A DNA stretch of 64,000 nt from Skermanella rosea (GCF_016806835.2 NZ_CP086111.1:5883471-5947470), one strand, 5' to 3'; positions 52,876 through 63,423 are shown, counted from the stretch's first letter. Translations and numbers: made by a program. The notes: generated from the letters alone by a model not told the origin.

Positions 52876-53622
52876 ATGCGCCTTCAACTCAGCACCTGGC
52901 CCGAGGTCGAGACCTACCTGAAGACGTCGAAGGGGATCATCATCCCCATCGGCTCGACGGAACAGCACGGTCCCAACGGCCTGATCGGCACCGACGCCCT
53001 CTGCGCGGAGGAGATCGCGCTGGGGGTCGGCGCCGCCGCCGGGGCGCTGGTCGGGCCGACGATCGGGGTCGGCATGGCCGTCCACCACATGGAGTTCCCC
53101 GGCACCATGACCTTGCGGCCCTCGACGCTGGTCCTCGTCATCCGGGACTATGTCGCGGCGCTGGCCGAGCACGGGTTCGAGCGCTTCCTGTTCATCAACG
53201 GCCACGGCGGCAACATCGCGACCGTGCGCGCCGCCTTCAACGAGGTCTATGCCGAGCTCAGGGCGGCCCGGGGCGCCTCGGCGCCGGAGGTGCGCTGCCG
53301 GGTGATCAGCTGGTGGGAGAACGAGGCCGTCTACGGCCTCAGCAAGGAGCTGTTCGGCTCGTCCGAGGGCAGCCACGCGACCCCCAGCGAGGTGTCCGTG
53401 ATGCAGTATCTTTATCCGGACCACATCAAGGAAGCACCGCTCGATCCGCCGGTGGCGCCCAGCAGCCAGTTCTACGACGCCCGCGACTACCGCCGCCGCT
53501 TCCCCGACGGCCGGATCGGCTCCAACCCCGGGCTGTCCCGGCCGGAGCACGGCAAGCGCCTGTACGACGCCGCCGTGGCGGCCCTCGCCGACAAGTACAG
53601 GAACTTCATCGGCGAGGCGTGA
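52876..53622 (+). CDS. Creatininase-family amidohydrolase
   Basis: 248 aa. Metal-site motifs are IPIGSTEQHGPNGLIGTDAL (Glu, His, Asp), MEFPGTMTL and FINGHGGNIAT. The family includes creatinine amidohydrolase and the MftE/ArfB type hydrolases. The substrate is not set by the neighbours. Confidence 0.9.
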   Translation: MRLQLSTWPEVETYLKTSKGIIIPIGSTEQHGPNGLIGTDALCAEEIALGVGAAAGALVGPTIGVGMAVHHMEFPGTMTLRPSTLVLVIRDYVAALAEHGFERFLFINGHGGNIATVRAAFNEVYAELRAARGASAPEVRCRVISWWENEAVYGLSKELFGSSEGSHATPSEVSVMQYLYPDHIKEAPLDPPVAPSSQFYDARDYRRRFPDGRIGSNPGLSRPEHGKRLYDAAVAALADKYRNFIGEA

Positions 53623-53646
53623 TCGGGATTCTTCATCCGCGGACGA

Positions 53647-54612
53647 TCAGACCGGCTTGCCCGCGTGGCGCTCGTGGTGGCGGGTCTCGATCGCATCCCA
53701 CAGCTCGACCTCCAGCTGGACGCCGTCCAGGCGGTTGATCTCCTGGATGCCGGTCGGCGAGGTGACGTTGATCTCGGTCAGGTAGTCGCCGATCACGTCG
53801 ATCCCGACGAAGACCAGCCCCTTTTCCCTCAGCGTCGGCCCGATCGCGGCGCAGATGTCGCGCTCGCGGGTGGTCAGCACCGTCTGCCGGGCGCTGCCGC
53901 CGGCGTGGAAGTTGGCCCGCGCCTCCCCGGTGACGGGGATGCGGCTGACCGCGCCGCCGGGTTCGCCGTCGATCAGGATGATCCGCTTGTCGCCCTCCCG
54001 GATCTCGGGAAGGTACTTCTGGACGATCACCGGCTCCCGGTAGAGCTGGGTGAACATCTCCAGCAGCGAGCCCAGGTTCTCGTCGTCCGGCTTCAGGTGG
54101 AAGACGCCGGCCCCGCCGTTGCCGAACAGCGGCTTGACGATGATGTCCTTGAACTCCTCGCGAAACGACAGGATCTCCGCCTTGTCGCTGGTGATCAGGG
54201 TCGGCGGCATCAGGTCGGGGAAATGGGTGACGAACAGCTTCTCCGGCGCGTTCCGCACATGGACCGGGTCGTTGATGACCAGCGTGTCGGCCTGGATATG
54301 CTCCAGCAGGTGGGTCGCCGTGATATAGGCCATGTCGAACGGCGGGTCCTGGCGCATCAGCACCACGTCCATGGTCGCCAGGTCGATCACCTGCTCCCCG
54401 CCGAAGGTGAAGTGGTTGCCGTACTCCCGCCGGACCTCCAGGGGGCGTACGCGCGCGTACAGGCGACCCTGGCGGAAGCTGAGATGCTGCGGCAGGTAGT
54501 GGAACAGCGCATGGCCGCGGCGCTGCGCCTCCAGGGCCATCATGAAGCTGCTGTCGGCATCGATGTTGATGCCTTCGATCGGGTCCATCTGGATGGCGAC
54601 GGCGAGACTCAT
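53647..54612 (-). CDS. gshB: Glutathione synthetase
   Basis: Joins gamma-glutamylcysteine and glycine with ATP. 321 aa ATP-grasp: [18 protein letters not shown] at the start, [40 protein letters not shown] and [20 protein letters not shown] with the metal-binding Glu and Asn. Typical length. The ATG at 54612. Confidence 0.97.
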   Translation of the reverse strand: MSLAVAIQMDPIEGINIDADSSFMMALEAQRRGHALFHYLPQHLSFRQGRLYARVRPLEVRREYGNHFTFGGEQVIDLATMDVVLMRQDPPFDMAYITATHLLEHIQADTLVINDPVHVRNAPEKLFVTHFPDLMPPTLITSDKAEILSFREEFKDIIVKPLFGNGGAGVFHLKPDDENLGSLLEMFTQLYREPVIVQKYLPEIREGDKRIILIDGEPGGAVSRIPVTGEARANFHAGGSARQTVLTTRERDICAAIGPTLREKGLVFVGIDVIGDYLTEINVTSPTGIQEINRLDGVQLEVELWDAIETRHHERHAGKPV

Positions 54613-54649
54613 CGGGGGCTCCGCGGCGGATCGTTTCTCTGGGATCGGG

Positions 54650-55498
54650 TCAGTTGAGGCGGGTCTTGAGCTGCTGGATCAGCAGCGCGGTCTGGTGGCG
54701 GAGGAGGTCGTTGTCGCCCAGCTCCATGAAGGTCTCCAGCGCGCCTACCGCCGCAGCCAGGTTCCCGGAATGGGCGTTCAGCAGCCCGGACTCGCGCCAC
54801 AGCGTCGCCTCCCGGGGCGCGAACAGCAGCATGCCGTCCAGCACCTCGATTGCCTTGTCCACCCGGTCGGCCTTCAGGAAGCGGAGCTTCAGGTTGTTCT
54901 GCAGCCGCAGCAGTATATCCCGGTTGCCGACCGTGGCGTAATATTCCGGGGTCAGCTCGGCGTCGGCCCCGGCCGCGATCTTCAGCAGGTCGCGCAGCTC
55001 CATGACGCTGCGGGCCTGGCCCTGGTTGAACGGGTCGATGATGATCCGCTCGCCCGCATATTCCAGCCGCACCAGGAAATGGCCGGGGAAGTTCAGGCCG
55101 AAGATGCTCCAGCCCTGGGCGCGCGCGGACTGGATGAACAGGATCCCGAGTGCCACCGGCAGTCCCTTCTTCCGGTCGATCACCCGCATCATGTTGGCGT
55201 TCTGGATGTCGTCGTAGGTCAGCGTGTCGCCCTCGTAGCCGTGCCGGGCGACCAGCACGTCCTGAAGGGCGGCGACCCGCGCCTCCAGGCTGTCCTCCTC
55301 GGGCGGGTTCAGCTCCGCCACCTCGCGGGCCAGCGCCGACAGGTGATCGCGGTAGCGGTCCAGCTCCGCTTCGGGCTGCTCCAGGGCGGCCAGGGCGAGC
55401 GCCGCCTCGGCCAGGTCGATTTCCTCATCCGGTTGGGTCCCGACGCGGCGCAGGACGTCCTTGGCTTCCAGTCGGCTGATCACGGCTCTTCTTCTCAT
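54650..55498 (-). CDS. SirB1-like transglutaminase/TPR protein
   Basis: 282 aa. A transglutaminase-like region with [20 protein letters not shown] and [20 protein letters not shown], then TPR-like helices ([20 protein letters not shown], ...[20 protein letters not shown]). Related to SirB1 and often adjacent to gshB in alphaproteobacteria. The ATG at 55498 is chosen, though its ribosome site is weak; the frame continues upstream. Confidence 0.85.
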   Translation of the reverse strand: MRRRAVISRLEAKDVLRRVGTQPDEEIDLAEAALALAALEQPEAELDRYRDHLSALAREVAELNPPEEDSLEARVAALQDVLVARHGYEGDTLTYDDIQNANMMRVIDRKKGLPVALGILFIQSARAQGWSIFGLNFPGHFLVRLEYAGERIIIDPFNQGQARSVMELRDLLKIAAGADAELTPEYYATVGNRDILLRLQNNLKLRFLKADRVDKAIEVLDGMLLFAPREATLWRESGLLNAHSGNLAAAVGALETFMELGDNDLLRHQTALLIQQLKTRLN

Positions 55499-55619
55499 GG
55501 CGTCCGGGAAGGGCGTGCGACGGCCGCGGCCATGGCGACGGCGGCGGCCCGGCCGGACATAGAGCATAAACCATGCGAGGGAACAACCCACCAGCCTCCT
55601 TCCCGGCGCCGGACCGCCC

Positions 55620-56012
55620 TCATGCACCCTCCCGCCAGGCGTCGGCCACGTGGCGCGGCCACCGGCCGGGAACGACCATCATCACGTCGAATCGGATCGC
55701 CAGCCCGTTGAGGCCGGGGTGGCGGGCGACGAAGGCCAGGGCTGCCCGCTCCAGCCTGCGGCGCTGGCGCGGCGAGACGGCGGAGCCCGCGGCGTACAGG
55801 GACCCGCGGGCCTTGACCTCGACGATGGCGACGGTGCCGCCGCGCCGGGCGACGATGTCGATCTCGCCCTGGGGGCAACGCCAGCCGCGCGCCAGGATGC
55901 GGTAGCCCTTCAACCGCAGCGCCAGGCGGCACAGCGCCTCCGACCAGCGGCCGCGGCGCCACGCGGCCAGCCGTACCGGGCTCGCGCTCCGCTTCAAGGG
56001 GTCAGCCACCAT
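55620..56012 (-). CDS. YraN-family (UPF0102) putative endonuclease
   Basis: 130 aa. Restriction-endonuclease-like core: ALRLKGYRILARGWRCPQGE, IDIVARRGGTVAIVEVKAR (the D-x-E-x-K site). Usually beside rsmI, as here: its start overlaps the rsmI end by 11 bases. The ATG at 56012 follows GGAGGGAGAGG. Confidence 0.92.
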   Translation of the reverse strand: MVADPLKRSASPVRLAAWRRGRWSEALCRLALRLKGYRILARGWRCPQGEIDIVARRGGTVAIVEVKARGSLYAAGSAVSPRQRRRLERAALAFVARHPGLNGLAIRFDVMMVVPGRWPRHVADAWREGA

Positions 56013-56952
56013 CGTCCTCTCCCTCCGGGGGCGGTTCGGCGGTCCCGTTGCGGGACAGCTCCAGGGCCCGGGCATAGACCTGCCGGCGCGGCCAGCCGGT
56101 CCGGGCCGCCACCTCCGACGCCGCGTCGCGCACGCTCATGCGTTCCATTGCCTCGGCCAGCGCTCTGTCCACCGAAGCCTCGTCGGCGGCGCCGGCGCCT
56201 TCCTCCGGCGGCCCGACGACGACGACGATCTCGCCCTTGGGCGGGCCGTGCCCGGCATAGTGGGCCGCCAGTTCCGACAGCCGGCCGCGCCGGACCTCCT
56301 CGAACATCTTGGTCAGCTCGCGCGCCACGGCGGCCTCCCGGTCGCCCAGCACCGCGTGCAGGTCGGCCAGCGTCGCGGCCAGCCGCTCCTTGCTCTCGAA
56401 GAAGACCAGCGTCGCGCGGACGCCCGCCAGCTCGTGGGCGGCGGCGCGGCGCGCGGCCGACTTGGGCGGCAGGAACCCGGCGAACAGGAAGCGGTCGGTC
56501 GGCAGGCCCGACAGCACCAGCGCCGTCACCGGCGCGCTGGCCCCGGGCAGGGTGGTCACCGGCAGCCCGGCCGCGACGCAGTCGCGCACCAGCTTGTATC
56601 CGGGATCGGAGATCAGCGGCGTCCCGGCGTCGGAGACCAGGGCGATGGTCTCCCCGGCGCCCAGCCGTTCCAGCAGCACCGGCCGCATCTTCGCGGCGTT
56701 GTGCTCGTGGTAGGAGATCATCGGCGTGCCGACGCCGTGGGCGTTCAGCAGCTTGCGGGTGACGCGGGTGTCCTCGCAGGCGATCGCGTCGGCCGCGCGC
56801 AACACCGACAGCGCCCGCAGCGTTATGTCTGCGGCATTGCCGATGGGAGTGGCGACGAGGTAGAGGCCGGGGGTCGGTTTACTTGGGCTGCCGGTCCCGC
56901 TACCTTCCACGCTCTCGCCCGCCCCTATCGAAGTGGAGTCCGTCGGTGACAC
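56002..56952 (-). CDS. rsmI: 16S rRNA 2'-O-ribose methyltransferase RsmI
   Basis: Methylates C1402 of 16S rRNA. GLYLVATPIGNAADITLRAL, then CEDTRVTRKLLNAHGV, LVSDAGTPLISDPGYKLVRD and LPGASAPVTALVLSGLP form the SAM site. A GTG at 56952 is a plausible start, but the real one may be nearer the conserved GLYLVA, since the divergent lipoprotein gene begins at 56946 and the two would overlap by a few bases. Confidence 0.94.
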   Translation of the reverse strand: MSPTDSTSIGAGESVEGSGTGSPSKPTPGLYLVATPIGNAADITLRALSVLRAADAIACEDTRVTRKLLNAHGVGTPMISYHEHNAAKMRPVLLERLGAGETIALVSDAGTPLISDPGYKLVRDCVAAGLPVTTLPGASAPVTALVLSGLPTDRFLFAGFLPPKSAARRAAAHELAGVRATLVFFESKERLAATLADLHAVLGDREAAVARELTKMFEEVRRGRLSELAAHYAGHGPPKGEIVVVVGPPEEGAGAADEASVDRALAEAMERMSVRDAASEVAARTGWPRRQVYARALELSRNGTAEPPPEGEDDGG

Positions 56953-58145
56953 GTTTGGCGACTTTTCCAGATATCCTGAAGCCGGTATGGCTGGCGGCCG
57001 GCCTGCTGGCCCTGGCCGCCTGTGCGCCCACCGTAGGACCTGAACCACCGCAGGTGCAAGCGCAGCAAGCGCCGATCACCGCCGAACCGCTGGAACCGGT
57101 CGCCCCGGTGGACCGGACGGTCAAGGTGGCGCTGCTGGTGCCGCTGACCGGCAACGCAGCGGACCTCGGCCAGGGCATGCTCGAAGCGGCGCAGATGGCC
57201 CTGTTCGACCTGGGCGACGACAGTTTCCAGCTGATCCCGCGCGACACCAAGGGCACGCCCGGCGGCGCCAGCGAGGCCGCCCGCGAAGCCATCGCGGAAG
57301 GCGCCCAACTCATCCTGGGGCCGCTCTATTCGTCCTCGGTGGGAGCGGTGCGGCCGGCGGTGCAGGGCGCCGGCCTCAGCATGATCTCGTTCTCGAACAA
57401 TATGAGCCAGGCGGGCAGCGGCGCCTGGACGATCGGCTTCTCGCCCGACAATCAGGTCCGCCGCGTGGTCTCCTACGCCAGGTCGCAGGGCATCAGCCGG
57501 ATCGGCTCGCTGGCCCCGCGCGACGCCTATGGCGATGCCGTCAGTTCGGCGCTCAACACCGCGGCGCTGGACGTCGGCGCCCGGGTCGTCCGGACCGAAC
57601 GCTACGATCCCTCCGCCACCGACCTGTCGCCGGCGGTCCAGTCGCTGGCCTCCGGCGGCCCGGGAAGCCTGGACGCCGTCATGCTGGCGGAGGGCGGCCC
57701 CAAGCTGCGCAGCGCCGCGTCGCTGCTGCCGGCCTTCCAGATCGATCCGGCACAGGTCAGGCTGCTGGGCACCGGGATGTGGGACGATCCCACCCTGGGC
57801 AGCGAGCCGGCGCTGGTCGGCGGCTGGTACGCCGCCCCCGATCCCTCGGCGCGGCGCGACTTCGAGCAGCGGTTCGAGGCGGTCTACGGCCGCCGTCCGC
57901 CGCGCCTCGCGACGCTGGCCTACGACGCGGCGGCGCTCGCCGCGGTACTGGCCCGCAACGGCGGCCCGGCCCCGTTCGACACCCTGGCGCTGACCAACCC
58001 CAACGGCTTCGCCGGCGTGGACGGCATCTTCCGCCTGCGCCCCGACGGCCTGGTCGACCGCGGCCTCGCGGTGATGGAGGTGACGCCGAACGGCAACCGG
58101 GTGATCGACCCGGCGCCCAGCAGCTTCCAGTCCCTGGGGTTCTAA
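56946..58145 (+). CDS. LpoA-like penicillin-binding-protein activator lipoprotein
   Basis: 399 aa. Lipoprotein signal VTRLATFPDILKPVWLAAGL LALAAC anchors it in the outer membrane. The body is a periplasmic-binding-protein fold (LLVPLTGNAADLGQGMLEAA, IIGPLYSSSV-like LILGPLYSSSVGAVRP, LATLAYDAAALAAVLARNGG). Related proteins support peptidoglycan synthases. The GTG start at 56946 follows GGAG; no ATG fits. Confidence 0.88.
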   Translation: MTRLATFPDILKPVWLAAGLLALAACAPTVGPEPPQVQAQQAPITAEPLEPVAPVDRTVKVALLVPLTGNAADLGQGMLEAAQMALFDLGDDSFQLIPRDTKGTPGGASEAAREAIAEGAQLILGPLYSSSVGAVRPAVQGAGLSMISFSNNMSQAGSGAWTIGFSPDNQVRRVVSYARSQGISRIGSLAPRDAYGDAVSSALNTAALDVGARVVRTERYDPSATDLSPAVQSLASGGPGSLDAVMLAEGGPKLRSAASLLPAFQIDPAQVRLLGTGMWDDPTLGSEPALVGGWYAAPDPSARRDFEQRFEAVYGRRPPRLATLAYDAAALAAVLARNGGPAPFDTLALTNPNGFAGVDGIFRLRPDGLVDRGLAVMEVTPNGNRVIDPAPSSFQSLGF

Positions 58146-58539
58146 AGCGGTTTCCGACCGCCGTTCCACGCATCGGCCCGGCTGCCCCGGGGCGGATCGG
58201 CCTGATTGGGCACCGCTCCAGCGGTGGCAACGCAAGTGTAATTCAGGCTTTTGCCACAGATTACGGCGATGGACAAAGATACAGACCGGATCATCTGAGG
58301 ATATCGCCGTCATCTGTGGCCAGTTTTCTTCATTCCATGCCTGCTTCGAACAAGGCAGGCCGGATGCGGGCCAACCTGATGATGGAGTTTCCGACCGGGC
58401 TGAACCGCTCCGGTCCCTACGGACTGCTGTTCCATTCGCCGCGTTGCGTTGGGCCGTGGCCCAACGCACTGATCCAGCTGCCCCGACCGGGTCGACCAAC
58501 GTAAACCAAATCGAAACCACTGTGCCGAGCCACTAGGCT
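58146..58539. other. Intergenic region, no feature recognised
   Basis: 394 bases between convergent genes. Open frames here lack ribosome sites. No strong terminator hairpin was found. Confidence 0.4.
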
Positions 58540-59712
58540 TCAGGCCGGCAGCAGCCGGGCGAGCAGGGCGTTCAGGCGCTGGCGGCCCGCCGGGGTGGCG
58601 CGCAGGCGGGTCGGGGTCAGCTCGGCGAAGCCGCCCGCCACCATCCGCTCCAGCCCGGCGGGGTCCAGCGCCCGGTCCACCGTCAGGCCGGACTCCTCGT
58701 GGAGCCGGGCGAGCGGGACGCCCTCGGTCAGGCGCATCCCCATCATCAGCATCTCGACCAGCCGTTCGCCCGGTGCCACCTCCTCGGTCGCGTGCCCGCC
58801 ATGGCCGTTGCGGTCCACCAGGTCCAGCCAGGCCTCCGGCGCGCGGTGGGCGCGGGTCGCGTATTTGGTGCCGTCCAGGGTCAGCCGGCCGTGGGCGCCG
58901 GGGCCGACTCCGACATAGTCGCCATAGCGCCAATAGGTCAGGTTATGGCGCGATTCCTCGCCCGGCCGGGCATGGTTGGAGATCTCGTAGGCCGGCAGGC
59001 CGGCGCCTTCCAGCAGCGCCTGCGTCGCCTCGTACAGGTCGCCGGCCAGCTCGTCGTCCGGCAGGGCGAAGGCGCCGCGATTATAAAGGGTGTGGAAGCG
59101 CGTCCCTTCCTCGATCGTCAGCTGATAGACCGACAGGTGCCCGACCGCATGGTCCAGCGCCCGGCGCAGCTCCGCCTCCCACGCCGCGACCGACTGGTCA
59201 GGGCGGGCATAGATCAGGTCGAACGAGAAGCGGTCGAAGTGGCGCGCGGCGAGGCCGATGGCGCCCAGCGCCTCCGACGCGCTGTGGGCGCGGCCCAGGA
59301 ACTTCAGCGACTCGTCGTCGAGCGCCTGGATGCCCAGCGACACCCGGTTGACCCCGGCCGCCCGGAACCCCTCGAAACGGGTCGCCTCGACCGAGGTCGG
59401 GTTGGCCTCCAGCGTGATCTCCAGGCCGGGAACGGTGTTCCAGCGCGCGCGCACCCGCTCGATCACGGCGGCGACGGTGGCCGGCTCCATCAGCGACGGC
59501 GTGCCGCCGCCGAAGAAGATCGAGGTCACCGTCCGGCCCGCCGTCCGGTCGGCATAGTGGTCCAGCTCCCGCAGCAGCGCCGCCCGCCAGCGGGCATGGT
59601 CCACCCCGTCCCGGACATGGCTGTTGAAGTCGCAGTAGGGGCACTTGGCCAGGCAGAACGGCCAATGCACATAGATGCCGAAACCGGGTTCCGACCCGTC
59701 CCGGGAACTCAT
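58540..59712 (-). CDS. hemW: HemW, radical-SAM haem chaperone
   Basis: 390 aa. IYVHWPFCLAKCPYCDFN holds CxxxCxxC plus the extra Phe/Asn of HemW; FFGGGTPSLM, EANPTSVE and VSLGIQALDDESLKFLGRAH follow, with the C-terminal HemN domain ending in TPAGRQRLNALLARL. Inserts haem into target proteins. The ATG at 59712 has AAGGA six bases upstream. It forms a leftward operon with rdgB and rph. Confidence 0.95.
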   Translation of the reverse strand: MSSRDGSEPGFGIYVHWPFCLAKCPYCDFNSHVRDGVDHARWRAALLRELDHYADRTAGRTVTSIFFGGGTPSLMEPATVAAVIERVRARWNTVPGLEITLEANPTSVEATRFEGFRAAGVNRVSLGIQALDDESLKFLGRAHSASEALGAIGLAARHFDRFSFDLIYARPDQSVAAWEAELRRALDHAVGHLSVYQLTIEEGTRFHTLYNRGAFALPDDELAGDLYEATQALLEGAGLPAYEISNHARPGEESRHNLTYWRYGDYVGVGPGAHGRLTLDGTKYATRAHRAPEAWLDLVDRNGHGGHATEEVAPGERLVEMLMMGMRLTEGVPLARLHEESGLTVDRALDPAGLERMVAGGFAELTPTRLRATPAGRQRLNALLARLLPA

Positions 59713-59723
59713 TTCCAGATCCT

Positions 59724-60317
59724 TCAACCGAAACACCGCTCCACGAGCTGGCGGAAGGCGTCGGCGCGGTGGCTGATCCGGTGCTTCTCGTCCGGGTCCA
59801 TCTCGCCGAAGGTGATCTCGTACCCGTCGGGCACGAACATCGGGTCGTAGCCGAAGCCGTTCGCTCCGCGCGGCGGCCAGGCCAGCGTGCCGTAGACCCG
59901 GCCCTCGACCGACTCGCAATGGCCGTCGGGCCAGGCCAGCGTCAGCGCGCTGACGAAATAGGCCGCGCGGTCGCCGTCCGCCAGCTCGCGCCGGACACGC
60001 TCCATGGCGACGGCGAAGTCCTTGTCCGGCCCGGCCCAGCGCGCGGAATAGATGCCCGGCTGCCCGCCGATCGCCGGCACCACCAGCCCGCTGTCGTCGG
60101 ACAGCGCGATCAGCCCGCTGGCGGTGGCGGCGGCCCTCGCCTTCAGCTCGGCGTTGGCGATGAAGCTGTCGCCGGTCTCCTCCGGCTCGGGCAGGCCGAG
60201 CTCCGCCGCCGAGCGGAACCGGGCCACGTAGGGGCCGAGCAGCGCCGAAATCTCCCGCACCTTCCCCTTGTTGTGGCTGGCGACCACCAGCGTGTCGCCG
60301 TCGAACTTCCTGGTCAT
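59724..60317 (-). CDS. rdgB: RdgB/HAM1 XTP/dITP pyrophosphatase
   Basis: Removes non-canonical nucleotides ITP, XTP and dITP. 197 aa. [19 protein letters not shown] at the N-terminus, [40 protein letters not shown] and [10 protein letters not shown]. It ends 11 bases before hemW. Confidence 0.97.
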   Translation of the reverse strand: MTRKFDGDTLVVASHNKGKVREISALLGPYVARFRSAAELGLPEPEETGDSFIANAELKARAAATASGLIALSDDSGLVVPAIGGQPGIYSARWAGPDKDFAVAMERVRRELADGDRAAYFVSALTLAWPDGHCESVEGRVYGTLAWPPRGANGFGYDPMFVPDGYEITFGEMDPDEKHRISHRADAFRQLVERCFG

Positions 60318-60361
60318 CGGAATTCCTGGTTGTTACGGGCCCTGACTGATTCTGGCTACGC

Positions 60362-61081
60362 TCAGGACAGGCCGAGAGCGGCCTTCTGCAATTTCGTCAG
60401 CTCGCCGACGCCCTTCTGGGCCAGCGCCAGCAGCTCCATGAACTGGTCCTGGCTGAACGGCTTCTCCTCCGCGGTGCCCTGCACCTCGACGATGCCGCCG
60501 CTGCCGGTCAGCACGAAATTGGTGTCGGCCTGGGCGGTCGAATCCTCGGCATAGTCCAGGTCCAGCACCGCCGTACCGTTGTAGATCCCGGCCGAGATAC
60601 CGGCCACCGAGTCGGTCATCGGGATCGACTTCAGCTTGCCGATCTCCACCAGATGCTTGAACGCCAAGTAGAGCGCCACGTAGCTGCCGGTGATCGCCGC
60701 CGTGCGGGTGCCGCCGTCGGCCTGGATCACGTCGCAGTCGACCTTGATCTGGGTCTCGCCCATGCCGGACCGGTTGGTGACCGCGCGGAGCGAGCGGCCG
60801 ATCAGGCGCTGGATCTCCTGGGTGCGGCCGGACTGCCGGCCCTTGGCCGCCTCGCGGTCGGTGCGGCTGCCGGTGGAGCGGGGCAGCATGCCGTACTCGG
60901 CGGTGACCCAGCCCAGCCCGGTGTTGCGCAGGAACGGCGGGACCCGCTCGTCCACGCTGGCGGTGCACAGCACGTGGGTGTCGCCGAACCTGACGAGGCA
61001 GGAGCCCTCGGCATATTTCGAGAAGCCCGGTTCCAGGCTGATCTGACGCAGGGCGTCGGGAAGGCGGCCGGAGGGGCGCAT
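60362..61081 (-). CDS. rph: Ribonuclease PH
   Basis: Trims tRNA 3' ends phosphorolytically. 239 aa. [20 protein letters not shown], then [53 protein letters not shown] and [20 protein letters not shown]. First gene of the leftward rph-rdgB-hemW operon; divergent from hrcA. Confidence 0.97.
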   Translation of the reverse strand: MRPSGRLPDALRQISLEPGFSKYAEGSCLVRFGDTHVLCTASVDERVPPFLRNTGLGWVTAEYGMLPRSTGSRTDREAAKGRQSGRTQEIQRLIGRSLRAVTNRSGMGETQIKVDCDVIQADGGTRTAAITGSYVALYLAFKHLVEIGKLKSIPMTDSVAGISAGIYNGTAVLDLDYAEDSTAQADTNFVLTGSGGIVEVQGTAEEKPFSQDQFMELLALAQKGVGELTKLQKAALGLS

Positions 61082-61300
61082 GGTGCTGTGTCCCGTGAAT
61101 AGGTGTGGATGCGGAGGGGCAAGCTAGCCGCTCGCCCGCGCCCCGTCCAGTGCGGTCCGGTCTCGCGCCGAACAGGAACCGCCGGGGCGCCCCGGTTGAT
61201 TCGCGGCAAGGCCCTGACTACATTGCAGGTTCGGCCAGGACGGCCGGGAGCAACCGGCTGGGAGGCCCCACATCGTGCCGTCAGCGTTGTCGAAGCTCAT

Positions 61301-62335
61301 ATGATCAGCGAACTGAACCAGCGCTCGCGAGACATTTTCCGCACCATCGTCGATGCCTACGTGGAGACGGGCGAGCCGATCGGCTCTCGCACCATCTCCC
61401 GCCGGCTCGGCATTTCCCTGTCGCCGGCGACGATCCGCAACGTCATGGCCGACCTGGAGGACCTGGGACTGCTCTACGCGCCCCACACCTCGGCCGGCCG
61501 CCTGCCGACGGAGGCGGGGCTGCGCCTGTTCGTCCACGGCCTGCTGGAGCTGGGCCGGCTGTCCGACCAGGAGCGGGAAAGCATCGACGCCAAGTGTGCG
61601 ACATCGGGCCGCAGCCTGCCCGACGTGCTGGCGGAGGCGTCGTCCATGCTGTCCGGCCTGTCCAGCTGCGCCGGGCTGGTGCTGGCGCCCAAGACCGACC
61701 GGGCGCTGAAGCATATCGAGTTCGTCAACCTGGCGCCCGGCCGCGCCCTGGTGGTCCTGGTGACGGAGGACGGCCTGGTCGAGAACCGGGTGGTCGAGGT
61801 GCCGCTGGGCATGCCGGCCTCGACCCTCCAGACCGCGTCCAACTACCTCAACGCCCGGTTGATCGGCCGCACCCTGGACGAGGCCAAGACCGCCGTCGTG
61901 CGGGAGATCGACGAGCAGCGCACCCAGCTCGACGAGCTGTCGTCGCGGGTGGTGGAAGCCGGGCTGGCGACCTGGGCCGGCTCCGGCTCGACCGGCCACC
62001 TGATCGTGCGCGGCCAGGCGAAACTCCTTGACGACGTGACCGCGCTTTCCGATCTGGAGCGCATCCGCGCCCTGTTCGAGGCGCTGGAGACCAAGGAGGC
62101 GATGCTCCGCCTGCTCGACGCCGCCAACAAGGCGGAGGGCGTGCAGATCTTCATCGGCGCGGAGAACACCCTGTTCAGCCACGCCGGCTGTTCGATGATC
62201 ATCGCCCCCTACCAGGACAGCCGCGAGCAGATCGTCGGCGCGATCGGCGTGATCGGTCCGACCCGGATCAATTACGCGCGGATCATCCCCATGGTGGATT
62301 ACACCGCCAAGGTGATCGGCCGCCTGCTCGGCTGA
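61301..62335 (+). CDS. hrcA: Heat-inducible repressor HrcA
   Basis: Represses groESL and dnaK by binding CIRCE. 344 aa. A winged helix ISELNQRSRDIFRTIVDAYV, ...PIGSRTISRRLGISLSPATI and then the GAF-like core with SSCAGLVLAPK and FIGAENTLFSHAGCSMIIAP. The ATG at 61301 is the conserved start; the open frame upstream is not coding. No CIRCE element is visible in this window. Confidence 0.95.
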   Translation: MISELNQRSRDIFRTIVDAYVETGEPIGSRTISRRLGISLSPATIRNVMADLEDLGLLYAPHTSAGRLPTEAGLRLFVHGLLELGRLSDQERESIDAKCATSGRSLPDVLAEASSMLSGLSSCAGLVLAPKTDRALKHIEFVNLAPGRALVVLVTEDGLVENRVVEVPLGMPASTLQTASNYLNARLIGRTLDEAKTAVVREIDEQRTQLDELSSRVVEAGLATWAGSGSTGHLIVRGQAKLLDDVTALSDLERIRALFEALETKEAMLRLLDAANKAEGVQIFIGAENTLFSHAGCSMIIAPYQDSREQIVGAIGVIGPTRINYARIIPMVDYTAKVIGRLLG

Positions 62336-62404
62336 CCGCCCGGCCCCGGGGTTCCCCGGAATTCATCGCAACCCATTCATCGAGCCACGAACCGAGTATT
62401 TGCC

Positions 62405-63040
62405 ATGAACGAACCCCAGAAGAAGCCCAACGAGGCCGACGCCGACACGGTTACCGCTCCCGACGCACCCGAAACCGCCGCGGCGCCCGGTGAGGAAGCC
62501 GCAGGTTCGGACGGCCAGGGCGACACCCAGGGCGGAGATCGGGTCGCGGCGCTGGAGGCCGAGGTCGCCGGCCTGAAGGATCAGCTCCTGCGCACCCTGG
62601 CCGAGACGGAGAACATCCGCCGCCGTTCCCAGCGCGAGCGCGAGGACACCGCCAAGTACGCGGTCAGCAGCTTCGCCAAGGAACTGCTGGCGGTCGCCGA
62701 CAACCTGCGCCGGGCCGTCGACGCCGTTCCCGCCGAGCAGCGCGAGCAGGACGAGACGCTCAAGAACCTGCTGGTCGGCATCGAGGCGACCGAGCGCCAG
62801 CTCCACGCCGCGTTCGACCGCGGCGGCATCAAGAAGATGGAAGCGCTGGGCGAGCAGTTCGATCCCAACTTCCACCAGGTGGTGTTCGAGGTCGAGAACA
62901 CCGGCAAGCCCGGCGGCACCATCGTCCAGGTCCTCCAGGACGGCTACACCATCCACGGCCGCCTGCTGCGCGAAGCCATGGTCGGCGCCGCCAAGCGCGG
63001 GGCCGACGAGCCGGTCAGCCGGGTCGATACTCAAGCCTGA
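62405..63040 (+). CDS. grpE: GrpE nucleotide exchange factor
   Basis: DnaK co-chaperone, 211 aa. A disordered N-terminus, long coiled coil (RVAALEAEVAGLKDQLLRTL to EDTAKYAVSSFAKELLAVAD) and the C-terminal beta-wing with FDPNFHQVVFEV and VLQDGYTIHGRLLREAMVG. It lies 69 bases after hrcA on the same strand; dnaK is not in the window. Confidence 0.97.
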   Translation: MNEPQKKPNEADADTVTAPDAPETAAAPGEEAAGSDGQGDTQGGDRVAALEAEVAGLKDQLLRTLAETENIRRRSQREREDTAKYAVSSFAKELLAVADNLRRAVDAVPAEQREQDETLKNLLVGIEATERQLHAAFDRGGIKKMEALGEQFDPNFHQVVFEVENTGKPGGTIVQVLQDGYTIHGRLLREAMVGAAKRGADEPVSRVDTQA

Positions 63041-63081
63041 ACCATGCCGGGGGGAGGCTGCGGGCCCCTCTTCAGCTTAGG

Positions 63082-63107
63082 CATCGCGGGCCGGGCGGCC
63101 CGCGATG
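63082..63107 (+). terminator. Hairpin after grpE
   Basis: CATCGCGGGCC-GGGC-GGCCCGCGATG, a perfect 11-bp stem 41 bases after the grpE stop. The T-tract is weak, so it is scored as probable. Confidence 0.6.
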
Positions 63108-63189
63108 GCGCTCTACTTCCGATCCTGGTGTTTCGGCCGGAACGATAGAGTCTTCCACATCATGTTCTGAGATGCGTTGGGCTGTGGCC

Positions 63190-63423
63190 CTATGCAGGGC
63201 AGCGAATGTCCCGGCCGGAACACTCGCCGGACTTCCGGTCAGCGGCCTTGGAAACTTTCGGGCTGCGCACGAGCTTCGAGCCACGGAACATGCCGTAGCC
63301 ACCGTTGACGCGCTGCAATTCCTCGCGCGAGATCCGTCCCGATACCAGGGCCTCCTCGTCGCGGCGACGGGACTCGGCCTTCTCACGGGCGCGCTGATCG
63401 GGATCGTAGTAGCTCACTCGCAT
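63190..63423 (-). CDS. Small charged protein (77 aa)
   Basis: MRVSYYDPDQRAREKAESRR, then DEEALVSGRISREELQRVNG, and a tail with Lys, Ser and Cys. The ATG at 63423 has CAGGAGG seven bases upstream. A frame extension of 18 codons has no such site. Helical and probably cytosolic; no known family. Confidence 0.6.
   Translation of the reverse strand: MRVSYYDPDQRAREKAESRRRDEEALVSGRISREELQRVNGGYGMFRGSKLVRSPKVSKAADRKSGECSGRDIRCPA

Noticed and set aside
62336-62404. CIRCE element for HrcA
   Set aside because: No TTAGCACTC-N9-GAGTGCTAA dyad is present near hrcA or grpE.
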